A DNA stretch of 64,000 bases, from positions 1 through 64,000 of the forward strand of contig JAAXNY010000011.1 in assembly GCA_013420905.1 (NCBI GenBank). Reading direction: 5' to 3'. Source of the stretch: Collybia mongolica. Taxonomy: Eukaryota > Basidiomycota > Agaricomycetes > Agaricales > Clitocybaceae. The notes under the pieces were generated by a model. It saw nothing but the letters and a program-made list of their open reading frames with translations, searched no databases and had not been told where the DNA came from. Made by a program: the position numbers and the translations under genes. Positions 33,670-46,358 of the stretch are shown piece after piece (the first letter of the stretch is position 1; each line of letters begins with the position of its first letter).

Positions 33670-34060
33670 ACTTGGCTCAGTCATAGATTGGGACAAGTTT
33701 GGAACAATGCTGGTTCTGGGAAGCAACTGACTTTTTCCTTTGGCACGGTGTTCCTCAGAACCCTGATTGCATTGTCATTGGTGGATTCTTCGTCTGTAGC
33801 CACCGGAAACCAAATATAGATGATACTAAGGTTGTTGTGTCAGTCCTTATAAATGTAGAGCAAGCTCAGATATCTGGCATGACAAGGAGAGTCAAAGGAG
33901 AGTGGTGCGAAAGGGAATTGGTTCATTTGGGGTATTGTAAGATTAGTACGTGCACATATCGTCAACCTGAATGCGTTTGCTCCCACCAAGGGATGGCATG
34001 TACCCAATGGAATAGCATTCGCTTTCAATAGCCGCCAAGTTTTTGGAGGTTTGTTTTTTT
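33670..34060 (+). pseudogene. Vps62-like protein, broken copy 2
   Basis: Blocks in three different frames line up with copy 1: VWNNAGSGKQ (around 33693), WHGVPQNPDCIVIGGFFVCSHRKP (from about 33735), and AFAPTKGW...GIAFAFNSRQVFGG (33971-34050). In-frame stops and shifts separate them, and the opening exon is not recognisable. The copy lies at the left edge of the CpG-poor block, so base decay rather than recent damage explains its state. Confidence 0.65.
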
Positions 34061-36849
34061 CGAATAAATTATATCTAAAAATGCCCATTACTGTAGTAAT
34101 ACTTCACATGCATCTATAATTGCAGATTGCATCATTCGGTCCCAGCACAGGTTGATGGGAGTATACAACCTCCTATGATGCATGTTTACAGTGAGGATTG
34201 CAAGATGGTATGCCTCCACCCCTGCTCCTGTACATTTTGTCCCTTCTCAAGAAGTATTACCTATATTTTAGTCATGGGAGTTCAACGTGTTCCGAATGGC
34301 ACATTATCATTCTGTGGCTGATGCGATATTAGTGCTTGCTGGGCTATTACGAGGCAGTGTTTAGTGTTTGGATAGTTATTGGGTTCTGATCAGGGGAACC
34401 TACCCCGGTTCCAATTAATCATCAGAGGTATAGGGCACAAATGTGTTTGAGCTCCTGAGCTCAGGGGAATGAACTAAAAGGTAGTGTCAGGGCTCAAACC
34501 TGATCCACAAGGCGAAATGCTATTAGTGATGCATGAGATATTGAGATCTGGGTGGTACAGCATGAAATGAAAAATAGAATACTGTGTCGTTTGAGCTCCT
34601 CGCCATTTTGTGTTCATTTACCCTGGTGAACGTGCCACACCAAAACATCACAATAAGTCTTAGTTCATTCTGCATTTCAATGGATTACTTCTGTTCTAAC
34701 CTTGGTGCTATATCAAATGGAGCTTTCGTCAGATCAAGATGAAACTGGCACACCAAATGCTTGGGCAATCAAAGTTTGTCTCAGCTCCACACTGCATGAA
34801 GATAGCCTTCGGCTTCATGCAGTAATATGCCTACCTCTCACCTCTAACAACACATAGAAGGATCTGCACTTGAGCCACGCTTGATTAACTCGCTCCTTCT
34901 TTGTGCCACAATATAGTCCACCATTATCAGAAAATCCTTTATGCAGAGCCTGTGTTGTGTCTGTGCAACATATTAGGTCTAAACCAATCACTGAACAGTG
35001 ATGTGCGGTTGCCTTTCTGGAGGTATAAGTTACACACCCTGAAAAACCTAAATTCTGTTTATAACTTCCATCCCAAGAGCCAGGGTGGCTCAGGGCACTG
35101 AAAGAGAGCGGAATGATATGGGTTCAGACCAAACCTTTGATTGAAGTGGTGAGATACTCCATAAGATTAGGCGTGCTGTTTTTGATTGTACCGTTCATTG
35201 TCTGTTGTCTGGAATGCACCCACCTGAGGTTTGGGCATCAAACTCCCCTGGCAGTACAATCTTTCAACCAAGAACTCCTTCCCCCATTCTCTTATCTCAC
35301 AGTAGCCTATACCTGGAGCAGTTCCTGTTCTTCTATATGCTTTCAGTGTTAGTAGGTGGGCATGACATGTTGTCAATATATTGTAGAGAGTTGTGAATTC
35401 TCTATCCCATGAGCTCTGGGGTGGGGCGATCTGCAATACAGCAAAGATACCGATTTCATGTGTGCATAATGCAACCATGGATTCTGCAGCTCTCATCATG
35501 TGTCTGATCCTCTGTAATAGATAGGATAGCTGTGTAGCATACCTGAACTAAGGCATAAGAAACGAGGGGAGTTTCAACAACACAACTACATAGGATTTTG
35601 GGTGCAGCATGAAAATCGACTACACTTGTGGCCAATAGGGTACAATGCCTCAACCATTTCCGGAATTGAGACAGTATACACTGTGTACACATGTCTGGGT
35701 GGTGGGACTGATATAGTGAGAACACATAAGTGAGGGGTAATCCATCACCCACACCTCCGAGTTTGATTCCAACTCAACTCCGGACCTAACTGCAACTCAA
35801 ACAGTGTTTCAGCATCAACTCATGGGGTGGTATTTCGCACACAGCTGAATAGCTAAATATTTATCAGTTCTTGACTTTCAAATTTTTATGATGAAGTGAT
35901 TTACTTTGCATTGCAAGGAGATGAGGAAACCTTTCTATGCAATTCCAATAATTGTTAAGAGTGGCATTACATGATTAGTGAACTTCTGTGCTGAGGCAAT
36001 ACATCCTGACTTCTTTGTACTTCTGGAAAAGATGCACTTAGGGTAGTAGCTGGTTGATAAACTGAGATGAGCAATCATCTAGGACCTGAGTATACATATT
36101 TGATGCTACCTTCATTGCAACTTTTCTGCCAGAATAGCCGTGCTGTAAAGCCATGATCTAAAACAATCATTTTTAGTGAAATGACTCTCCTTCACATATA
36201 TAAGATATGTTAATGCAGTCCCAGCCCATATTCCATTCCTGAGCTCACAGTGAAAATCTCCCCCCTCCCACAATATCTTCAACAGGAGAGGAACCCCCTG
36301 ATTTTGTCCTGTTTGCATTACTTGGGAAGTCATTAATCCTTGACTTTGTCCAACTTTCCACATCTGCCCTTGTGTATGGTATGTGCATGTGGATCCATTG
36401 TTTAATTCCATTGTTTGTTTTCATATAAAATTTTTATCTCCTAGGTGCATTTATACTCCCCTATTCCCAGGCAGCATCAGCCCATCTGTATGTAACCTCA
36501 TTATCCTTGTGGAGTAATGATGAGAACACCATTTACTAGGAGAAAAAAAGAACCAAATTGGGCTCATATTTATATGTTCCTGACAAGCACCATCACTTTC
36601 ATACTAGCCTCAACCCGTGAGGCAGTTGACCTTGCAGGTTTTGGAATTAAGATATATACAACCCTTGTTGGATATCAAGACTTATCTCTGGTGGAGAGAT
36701 TCCCATTGGTAAACCAACTAGTATTGGTGCCTACTATGTTATCAAATTAAATATCCCTGACTCAGGTGGGTACCTGTTGGGGTCAATACAAGTAGTTCCA
36801 ATATCCATATAATTAGGATTTTTTTTAGTTTACCATTAGTGATGGTGTT
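34061..36849. other. CpG-poor, AT-rich degenerate sequence
   Basis: CG dinucleotides are rare (about two in 35761-36060) while TG and CA are common. No intact frame or recognisable element remains. This is the pattern left by methylation and deamination of repeats. Confidence 0.6.
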
Positions 36850-37570
36850 GTCATCTGGAGAGTATTTGTTTTAATGCAAGATAGGAGGTGGTTGGTGGCC
36901 TTGCCTATGATCACATTGTTTGGCTCAGCAGGTATGCCCATATCTATTGCCATCCACAGGGTAATGGAACCAATGTCCTTGGGTATTAGCCTCCCTTATT
37001 TCAGGTACAGTGATGAACACAATGTTGCACAGTACAGATTCAACAGTATTGGGTTGTGGGGGCAACCTCTTGGAGGCTGGAGTTTGTCTATCCCTTGCCA
37101 AAAATATTGTAGCTACTGCAATGTTTGGGTGCACATATTGGTAAGGCTCACATTTTTTCAATTATACAATGGCCTTATTTGCTGTAGGATCCACAGAAGA
37201 GACATGATAACAGGATTGGGGAGGCATTGGCCGACTCAAGGAGAGCAAGTCCTAGCTCTGCTTGTAGAATCTGGAGTGGCATTCTGTATAGTCCAGGTGC
37301 CACACACTACATTCTCTCAAGGTATCATTGACTAATGACAGGATATACAGTCTCTGTACTTTGGGGTTGGATTCTTGCCTGACATTCCGGTTGTAAATGC
37401 TGGTACATATGCCAAGAGGTTCTTTCAGTCTCCATTCTTTGGATTTTCAGTGAGTACATCTCGATCCTATGCAGTTTTTAATGTCTAATATGACTATGCA
37501 CTTTGTAGGCAATATACCCAACAGCTGTGATTGCCTGGTGACCAGCCACCATACTCTTGATGAGATGTAT
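36850..37570 (+). pseudogene. Decayed multi-pass membrane protein of an agaricomycete family
   Basis: Recognisable blocks in order: RRWLVALPMITLFGSAGMPIS, HRRDMITGLGRHWPTQGEQV followed by LALLVESGVAFCIVQ, and IYPTAVIAL...SHHTLDEM split by a probable intron (GTGAGT at about 37449, TTTGTAG at about 37508). Such VESG and YPT...V..S..T.DE blocks belong to six- or seven-helix proteins common in mushrooms, distantly related in style to the intact gene at 56.7 kb. Frames shift between blocks and several helices are missing. CpG is depleted throughout. Confidence 0.55.
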
Positions 37571-39424
37571 CCAATGGATGCCTCACTTAGATTATCCAAC
37601 AATGGGGTAGGTCCTAATGTTGCAACTGCACTTGAATTTGCTGTGCCCAACATGGCTACCAGCATTGGAACTATACCCCAAGAATATGATAGGAGGGGTG
37701 GGATTGAGGGGGCAAGAGGTAGCCCTGGGTAATGGTTCATCCATTTTTGTACTCTGCACATTTTATTACCCATGTCAGTATATTTCTTATTTAGAGCCAG
37801 GAGTTTTTCAATTGTGTTCCAAGTTTATTCAATTTCATTGATATGTGGGAAGGTGTGTGCATCTATACAGCATGAATCTCCAGATTCACACTGCTTATCA
37901 CAATTTCACAACCTGATATTCAGGTTGCACAATCTGGCTTGTTGTTAGCTCTCAGAATGTGGGTGGAATATACAATCCATAAATCATCTTATGACACATC
38001 ATATAATTACCACTGAGAGAGATAGGAGCGTACAAATATAGGTTCAGCTTCAGAGTGAAACACATATTATAGTGAGCTGGTCATTCAGAGGTCACAGAAA
38101 AGATTGGTTCTGCCAAAAGATGTTCTCTGGAATGTGAGGTACAGTACAACTTGGTTGGTGGGCTTGTAGCAAATGTCTGTAGGGCGTTGAAGGCCTTCCC
38201 AGCGCCCCATGTATGTACTTACTTCAGGCCAAGACAGGTCCACACTCTCATGAAACATGCTGAACCCCTATCCCCTCAGTCTCGCAGGGAAGTTGAGGGC
38301 TTTCAGGGTCAGAGAAAAAGGATTTCCCCAATGATGTGCTACATACTCACCCTTGCCTCTGAAATGGTACTTGTACAATCATTGTAGTCGGGGGGGAGTT
38401 CATCGGAAGGGAAGATTAGGTCAGCTTCATTGAGCTCACCTCCCAAATCTAATGCACAACTTTAATCAGGCTAGCCAGGGAAACATGCAGCTAATGCACA
38501 CAATGCGACGTGCGATTTCTAACTTCAGCTAGTATGTATAAATGCACATATGAGCCAACGGGATACTTCCAAGCAATGCCATATGCTCACACCTTACCAG
38601 ACTGATCATCACAAATGAGAGGGAAATCCATAGTGTTCTCATTATTCTGTATGATATTAATAGCTATTCCATGTGGTATTGTTCGCCACAGGAATCCCGG
38701 TCCGATCAGGGGTAAGGTCGATTACATGTGGGAGTATTTTTGCATCTACGCTAGGTAGGTGTGCAGGCACGCATCGGATAACATCACGTATGCTCACGGT
38801 GAGGGGAACTCATTCAACATGGGTTGAGTCAATAAAATGGGAGTAGGACAGGAGACGTGGAACCGTTATTTCAAGAGCTCCAGACCACACGAGCAATAAT
38901 GATTAACACACTCACCCCTATTCCATACTTACAGCGTGGCATAGAATCCTGCGCATCCAATTTCTGTGAAAGTTTCGGCCAAAAGACGGAGGAACCGCAC
39001 GGTAGGGGTGCGCATTTCGTTGGGATGAGGAACAGTTTGGCATTGATGCAAATTGCAGGTAAGTTTCAGGAACGCCATAATGATTCACAACACCTCAACA
39101 CAACGGATCCAAAAATTGATCCCAAAAAAGGTAGTTGAAGCCTGATATTACCAATGAACGGATACCAGATTCTCAACATTAACGCACACCGCTGGCATCC
39201 CCAAAACGCTGGGAGCACGACTTCGTACCAAGATGGAGTCATCTCCGTGTCTCGGACTCTGTACCCCACATGCTCCTGTCCCTGTACGTCCGGCTTTATG
39301 TTCAACGCCATCCCCTGACAATTCCCACTTTGCATGATGTAAGGTTGAATGACGGGTGGTCACCAGACACATCAAACTCGGTATATAGCACGATCGAACG
39401 GGGGCTCCGAATTCACAACAAACA
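37571..39424. other. Intergenic stretch, CpG-poor up to about 38.4 kb
   Basis: No recognised gene. Base composition returns to the local norm near 38.4-38.7 kb. Confidence 0.5.
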
Positions 39425-39769
39425 ATGCGCTTCTCGTTCGCAGCACTTGCCTCTATAATCTTATTATTCTCTGCAAATGCGGTCGCTCTCACCACTGGCC
39501 TCGAGGTATGCTACGTTGCTCCACAATCATTCACATGTAAAGAGAACTCACATTTGCGATGTAAGGCCCGTGGTCTGGAAGCCCGCCTGCCGGTCTGCAG
39601 AGGAAGCTGCATCAAACCTACTGACTGTGGGGGCGTGGATGTTTGTGATTGTGTAGCGAACGTAGGTTTACGATCTACCTGTGGTGTGGTGTGTCTGATA
39701 ATCAAACTGTTCCTAGAATTGTGTTCCGATCCTCTGAGGCCCGGGCGACCAAATGAGGTGGTGATATGA
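39425..39769 (+). CDS. Small secreted cysteine-rich protein (effector-like)
   Basis: 114 codons from ATG 39425. Residues 1-21 form a clear signal peptide (MRFSFAALASIILLFSANAVA). The mature part is short and has about a dozen cysteines with close pairs (CRGSC, CDC, CGVVC), which suggests a disulfide-knotted extracellular protein. The last 25 residues (LIIKLFLELC onward) look less like the rest. An unrecognised intron could begin near GTGTGTCTG (39690) and change the C-terminus. No homolog recognised. Small cysteine-rich secreted proteins are common in mushrooms as effectors or development-related proteins; the role here is unknown. Confidence 0.6.
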   Translation: MRFSFAALASIILLFSANAVALTTGLEVCYVAPQSFTCKENSHLRCKARGLEARLPVCRGSCIKPTDCGGVDVCDCVANVGLRSTCGVVCLIIKLFLELCSDPLRPGRPNEVVI

Positions 39770-42033
39770 GATGTGAAGTCAGAAACAAGAAGTGTCCCAG
39801 TGGTGTTCGACGATCAGGCAGTAGATACGCTACCACGCATGCATCCTTGCTAAACTGGACTGGCACCTTTAATTTCAAAATTGCTTGATTGAAATACATG
39901 TGCTCACAAGGGGAAGTTCAAGACAACGTACCAGTAGTCTAAATGGAAACTCTAAGCAGGCCCTGCGCAATAGATGAGTGTGTTGTATGAAATCGTCGTT
40001 GGCCGAGTTCAGATACCTGTAAAGGATATACCAGTCGGATACTGTTTAGGGGACTGGAAAGGTATTTGAGGAATGCCATGGAGGAGAGGCGTTCACATGA
40101 TAAGTGTAACTGTTAAATTGAAGAATGCTCTGACCCTTAGATGTGCACTATTCGTATTCCGTTTCTTACCCTGGATTACTCCCAGAGCGTGATCCTATCA
40201 ATGGAATGGAATGGGTCGCCATGTTGGCAAGGACTACATGAAAGCTATGTGGCTTTTGAAATGGTGGGTGGTAGGTGTGTGAGATGGGCCCAGGTTCATC
40301 GCGTGCATAATCTAATGGGCCTTTCGAATAAAAAGATCGAGGAGGACGGATACTTACTAGACTTGGGTTGCGATGCCTTTATTATGGGAGAAGCGGCAAC
40401 ACAAGGACCAACACATCAAGATACACCAGTAATTATTGGGGGCTGCATGTAACAATCTGGAGTCATCGCCGTAATATCATACATTCAGAGCTTATGGCGA
40501 GGAGAGCAAATGCGGTAGGGAGGAAGTTGTTTCAAACAGTGCTTTGATCCAGCCACTTGGCACGTGGCTTTGTTTGTGCATCGCCCACCTCTTGGTCCAT
40601 CACAGAAATTTTAGGCCGGTAATAGCATCCAACAGGTACAATGTCGGGATCTGGAAAATCGAGGCATGATTGGGGCGCGTCCAGACGCATTGTCTCTTCG
40701 TATCAGGACCATGGAATTGGAACCAGTGTAAGGCGAGGCAGACTTGATATCACGGTTCATGTCTTCCAGTAGAAAAAGAAGCCTAGTTTCTTCAAACATA
40801 TTTTGATGTTTTTCCGTATTAGCGTAAGTATCTTGCATTCATGTGAGCCTTTTTACTCATTTTTTCACTCACAGTTGGAATAGGGCTCTTTGATCGCAAA
40901 TAGTCCCATACATGGCTCATGTAATATCAACCTGCCTTTTCGAATAATGTGGTATCAGTAAGCGTATCACCTTACCCGGGGTAGAATACCCATACAGAAC
41001 CATCTACAAGGCACACCATGGCGACGGGGGATTTTATTGACTGACTAAAACTACCATAAAGACGAACAGTGTGGTGTTGTACGAGAAACATTTAATTATA
41101 AGGCAGAACAAATAGGACAATTGCCGGAGTCGATCCAGTTGATCCAAAGGTGTTTGTCCATGGGAGATATGAAATTTTACCCACTAGCTGTACGGATGCG
41201 GAATGGGTCGGCATCAGGGAAGATGGCAAGAGGAATACTGGGAAACGCGCATTGCCCCTTTCGCGGGAAATGCAGAGTAAGCGGAGGTACGGGTATGACA
41301 CCGGGGGAAAACACGTAGTACAGCACACCTCACTTGCCAATGCATGCTATGCATCGTCCGCCTCTGTATCCTTCACAGAAGGTTTGCACCGGAAATAGAA
41401 TCCAACAGGCACAGCGCCGGGAATTGGGAAATCCTCCTCGTGTCAGGCACCCTGACTTTGAACTGGCCTGAAGCGAGGCAAACCCTTAACAATAATTCGC
41501 ATCTGTCAGGATGCACAGCGCATAGCCCTCGTGGCCAGCCTCATGCTGCACATTTGATGTTGAACATGTGGTATATATTCCCATTAGCTCTTTGTTGACA
41601 ATCGATTGCTCTAGCACGAATCTTGATTCCTACCTATAGGTCACCTCGCCGCGTCGGCTACTGCAAACATCACCTATTGAGAAAAATCAAATCGCATCGA
41701 TGGGTAGACATGACTCCCATGTGAGAGGATCCAAACCCAACAAAGTCTCAATTCTACAAGACGGGAAACCCACAGCTCGAAAATGAAATAGTTGATGAAT
41801 CGATATTATTTGACAAGCGAATCCTTAGGGTTATAAAGGTGCTTATACTCTCACAAATGCTTCGTTCTATGAAGCAAATCAGTCCTGCTGCTACAGTGCG
41901 CCTCGGGCACAAATTTTCCAGTTTGGAGGGTCCTTGCCGGGTCATTATAGGTTCACGTGCTAGGATTTCTGCACGCGTGTATTTGTCTGGGTCAAGTACT
42001 TGAAGAACCCGAACCACGACTATTCAATTGTAA
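39770..42033. other. Interval with two related minus-strand gene remnants
   Basis: Reading the minus strand, 40500-40740 gives FPDPDIVPVGCYYRPKISV and 41330-41470 gives FPIPGAVPVGFYFRCKPSV, so the two share a C-terminal block (VPVGxYxRxKxSVxDxExxDA). Neither has an intact upstream part. The family is not recognised. The remainder of the interval holds nothing supportable. Confidence 0.4.
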
Positions 42034-43060
42034 ATGACAACATCATCACCTTTGGACCTTCGCGCGATTACAACGCTACTGAACTATGAGCTCGCCTCTA
42101 CCAATCCCCGCTTTCGCTACACCAAATTGCGAGAACGCCATATCTCACCAACCGGCAAACTAGCTCTCGACTGGGTTCCTAAGGCAATATCACAATTGAA
42201 ACGAAAAAGAGGAGCACTCACGCGGGGCTACGCTTTTGAAAGCATCGAAGAAATAGAGACTGTGCAAGATCTTCCATCAAATATGTTAACCGAACCGCCT
42301 GGCCATCCTTTAGTAGAGAACCTGAGTGAGGACGAACTGGAAGCAATATACTGGGAGATCCGAGGGTACGACAGTGCTATAGAGTGCGTTCAATCCAGTT
42401 TATGTAAATTGACTGATTTGGAGGTAAACATACTAAAACCGTTCCAGACCGCAACGACTCTCCAACACTTTTTCGATCTCTTTCCAATGAATCATCGCCT
42501 ATGACTGCGCGCTGCAGATGACGATGACTTTGTCACTGATATCGACAGCCGCATTATCCTCGAGTTTGATCTGCACATGCCATTGCAAATCACATCACAT
42601 CGCAACCGGTGGCGAAAATGTGTTCACGACGGGCGATCAGGAAAGAATGAACCACGTGGTCTGGGGTTTTGGCCGTCCTGGTGAGGAGATGGTGTGGATA
42701 GCGCTCGATATGGCGTCCATGCAGTTCGGTGGTAAGGGAGGGGAGACGTTTATGCTTGGAACTTCGGACGCATTTTACGATTTCGTGGAGACGGTAGCGG
42801 CGGGCGAAGATCCCATGAGGCTGGGGTCGAAGAGAATTGGGCCGAGTCCGCAAGGTAATTGGCTTAAAGAAGTAGCAGGCCGGGTGAAGGATAGGTGGAC
42901 GAGCAGAGAAATGGAGAGGTGGTGTGATCATTGCGGGAAGCCATTGGACTCTCCGAAAGCGTGTCCATGTCACAAGGTGTTTTACTGTAGGTCGGGACGT
43001 CAAATAGAGGCATGGAGGTTTCACAAGAAACATTGCTTGACGAAGAATAAGAAGAAATAA
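42034..43060 (+). pseudogene. MYND-type zinc-finger protein, broken
   Basis: From ATG 42034, the frame LALDWVPKAISQLKRKRG, GYAFESIEEIE, PPGHPLVENLSEDELEAIYWE runs to an in-frame TGA (42502-42504). It continues in the same frame as LRAADDDDFVTDIDSRI. A frame change near 42610-42650 then leads to HVVWGFGRPGEEMVWIALDM, GNWLKEVAGRVKDRW and a terminal MYND finger, CDHC...CPCHKVFYC...HKKHC. The finger itself is damaged: the C-x2-C pair is C-x-C, and the cysteine expected in YCxxxCQ is Arg (YCRSGRQ). This block order is familiar from mushroom MYND proteins of unknown function. Two breaks plus lost zinc ligands support a real pseudogene and not just a sequencing slip. Confidence 0.75.
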
Positions 43061-43575
43061 TCTCTGTAAGGTTGCCTTCGGCACTTCCTAAGCGAAGTAT
43101 AATTAAATGGTATTTTGTCAGTTCCTCGACGAACCACCCGATATACACGCGAACCCCGAAGAGTCCACTTCCAGTGGGATATTGGAATGAGCATAGTAAT
43201 TTATTACACTACCTGTAGAATCTTGCATGATATTCGTGTTGCAAGGATTCATCAGAACAACTCCGAGCTCACCAGATCAAAACAGAAACAAGGCGATGTG
43301 TTATAAATGCATGAGCATTTGTACGCCGAAACTCAGGAAGTGAGAGTAAGAGGAGTACGAAATATAAGCGAGTAACAGGGAAAGCAAAGGTGAGGTTAGA
43401 GAAGCGATAGTGGGTACGTTGGTGTGCGTATTGTACAGTGCCTCTTCCTGCACTGAGGTTTATTCCCTACGGAACAGTGTATTATCGGGGATAGACATCC
43501 GTGGGGGACTCCAATACTTTCAGAGTCAACTATCAGAATAATTACTTTTGTACCCTATATATGATAATCTTATCT

Positions 43576-45317
43576 TCAAAAGTCCCACATTCCCCAACCC
43601 CGTGCACGCTTCTGTTCAAGAATGACTATATCCCGCTTCTCCTCTTCTACCTTCTCTAAAAACGCCCGCACCCGCTTACCACCGCGATGGTAATCGTCCG
43701 CATATATTTTGGCACTTGTTATTCCCCCAGTCACGGAGTCCCATCGAGTCTCCAACAAGCTGAGTACAGAGTAAACGGATTTCGCTGAGTACTTCAGGGA
43801 CTTCAATTTTGGCAACAGATCCCCACTTATCATGTTCTTGAGCACCACGAAGGGGATGGAACCGCAAGGGCTCTGAAGCTCCAGGTCTTCGAGATAGGGC
43901 ACAGTGTCGAGAAGCGCGTTCATATCACCCGTGCGCACGCGACAATTCGTGAGGAATGATTCGAGCTGGCACTTCGAGTGACTGAACAGTGAAAGGAATT
44001 CGGTGTGAGGCCAGGCGCACCGGTATGACATTACTCCTACCTCCTTCAATGCGGGCAAAACGAGCTTCTTGATCGGATCCTCAACAAATCGCAAAATCAA
44101 AACTTTCCAGATTTGGCACAGTAATCTGAGGACATTGTTTGAGACTGTCTAGCTGATTCACTGAAGAAATACTATCGTCGTAGCTGAGCGTGAAACTGAC
44201 TAGTTGGGGACATTTTGCAAGAATCTGTAGCACATCGTGTGGTGATGGTGAGATTTTCACGAAACGAAGGGCTGTGAGCTGGGCCCAAGGGAGCAGTAAC
44301 TGATTCCCCGGTGGCGTGACTCGATGACGACCCTCTCTTGAGTAAAAGCGGAATTCTACTTCAGGCAAATTTCGCGCGCCTTCAAGAACGGTGACAGGGA
44401 AATCTTCAAACCAATATTGGTGTTCCGTAAACTCTAACATCACTGATTCCCAACGTTCGAACGAGCCTAGAGGACGTGAGAGGAGTGAGATGGCGGCTAA
44501 AAAACTGAGGGTGGCGTGCAGATCCTTGAGGCGCTCCGAGTGAGGCATTATCGCGATCTCGCGCGATGTTGTAGACACAGGGGCGACACGTAGAGAAAGC
44601 GATGATGATGGTCGAGTTCGGGAAATGATATCGTTCAGAAACTTGAGACCACGTGCTTGACCAATATTTCGCTTCGTAAAATTAACGTGTATGCTGTTGA
44701 GGGCTTGTTCAAAACGATCTGCTCCATCTCGAGCACACTTGTCCGAGCACCCATGGAGCGGAGTTCATTTCTGGTGGAATTGAGATAGGCTCTCCTTCGA
44801 CACAGTGTATGAAGATGATGACCAGAAGCTCAACTGGAAGCCTGTTGTGAGGAGCAATCACCGCACGAAACCGTAACATCCTATTTTCCTGGATCGCACA
44901 CTCCTCGAGATGGCTGTTGGTAACATAATCTAGATGCGCGATGGTGTCAGTATCCTGGGTAAGGGCGAACAAAGGTTGTCCTTTCGTATTGAGCTTCTCT
45001 ATCAGTGACTATAAGTCAATCGGAGTATGTGCAGCGAGTGACAGAAGAATGGTGCAGAGGATTTTGAGGACACCATGGCGTCTAGAGTTACTGCACTCAC
45101 CAAGGCGGCCGTGAGCGAGGTCGTCGATGATGCCTTCGGTCCGTTCGATTTCATGGTCAATATTTGCCAGCTTTGCCTCCGACTCTGATATCAACTCTTC
45201 TACAATCCTTCGCTCACGATCCAGGAGGACCTCGCCACAGATGGGAGTGCGGTGAAGGAGGCTTTTAAGCTCCTCCCCGCCGTCGAGAATGTTACTTAGA
45301 AAACACTTGAATATCAT
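43576..45317 (-). pseudogene. F-box protein gene with at least two frameshifts
   Basis: Reading the minus strand, an N-terminal coiled coil (45317-45009, about ELISESEAKLANIDHEIE) is followed in the same frame, after stops, by RAVIAPHNRLPVELLVIIFIHC and WVLGQVCSRW (F-box, about 44860-44730). The frame changes near 44720, just after CSRW, losing the expected ..W..TP.LW segment. It changes again near 44090, between PNLESFDF and LRFVEDPIKKLVLPALKEV. The LRR-like body ends at 43576. The second shift lies in a TTTT run. The architecture is the same as the intact F-box genes at 46-50 kb. Confidence 0.75.
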
Positions 45318-46358
45318 TGCAACATGGAAAAGGAACGGAAGACCTCACCTACAATCTGAAGGCATATGTGAATGTTTTTGATAAAGGTAGGACGATGAAG
45401 AAGGGGGGATTCTTAAAGGTGAATTTTGAAGCATTGGTCTAGTCGTCGACTTCGCGTGGGGGTACAGCCCTTATAGAGTGGAGTATAACGCATGAGCTCC
45501 CATTTTGTAAAGGAGCATATTGGTCTTTGCCTAAACGGCGTTCTGCCTTGCCAGAACCGCCCTACGCTCGTATTTAGGTAACGGTCCGGCATCGGTGGTA
45601 TATCGACACTTGTTGGGCGGGTACTTCTTCGCGTCGGACACTCGGGCTTCCCGAATTGGCGGTGTGTAGTCTGATCAAAACCATCGAACTCAGGATATGA
45701 AGGCAGAAGTCGTAGATCATTTCGAATGTGAGAAGCTATGAACCATTAACGTGGGCCCTCATGATAGGCCTTGGTAAAGAATATATGCTCGTCCTACAAA
45801 ACACCATATTGAGGAGATAGAATAGAAGTGAAAACTTTTGCGGCGCACCAAGGTTTTTTTTTTCCTCTGGACTCTTGAGACGTATATTCCCGCAGCCCAC
45901 ACGACAGAAGTATGCTAAACGTCAAATCTGCCTAGTTACTGCCTTTTATCTGAGGTGGAAGAAATCCCAAACCCATCTGCACGAGCCATGGTACTTACAG
46001 CTAACGGGGAGTGGTGGGGTGGCGAAAGATACGTGGTGAGTGGCTACGCGGCTGCCACGTGTAACGGAGTTCAAATGCCGAGAAAACTCTTGGTCAAGTC
46101 GTTCCTGTTCCTGGATCGAACCAAGCTTCAAGTGAAATATGCGGTTGTGGCAGCACAAAGGCTGCAGAAGCTGGAGAAACAATGGATCGTTATGGATTCG
46201 AGGTCAAAGACCTCTTCTCAAAAAAAGCCCTTTGGCGCCTCAAGTTCATTGTTAACGGGTTGTACATACTTCTCCATTTATGAGGTCGAAGGCTCAGATA
46301 TCTTAAATACGCCCTCTATTCCTCACAACTTATCGTCGCCTACTTCACCCACCTAAAA
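45318..46358. other. Shared upstream region of divergent F-box genes
   Basis: It lies between the broken minus-strand F-box gene and the intact plus-strand one, so it should carry both promoters. A 133-codon frame at 45955 shows no domain. No specific site could be identified. Confidence 0.5.
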
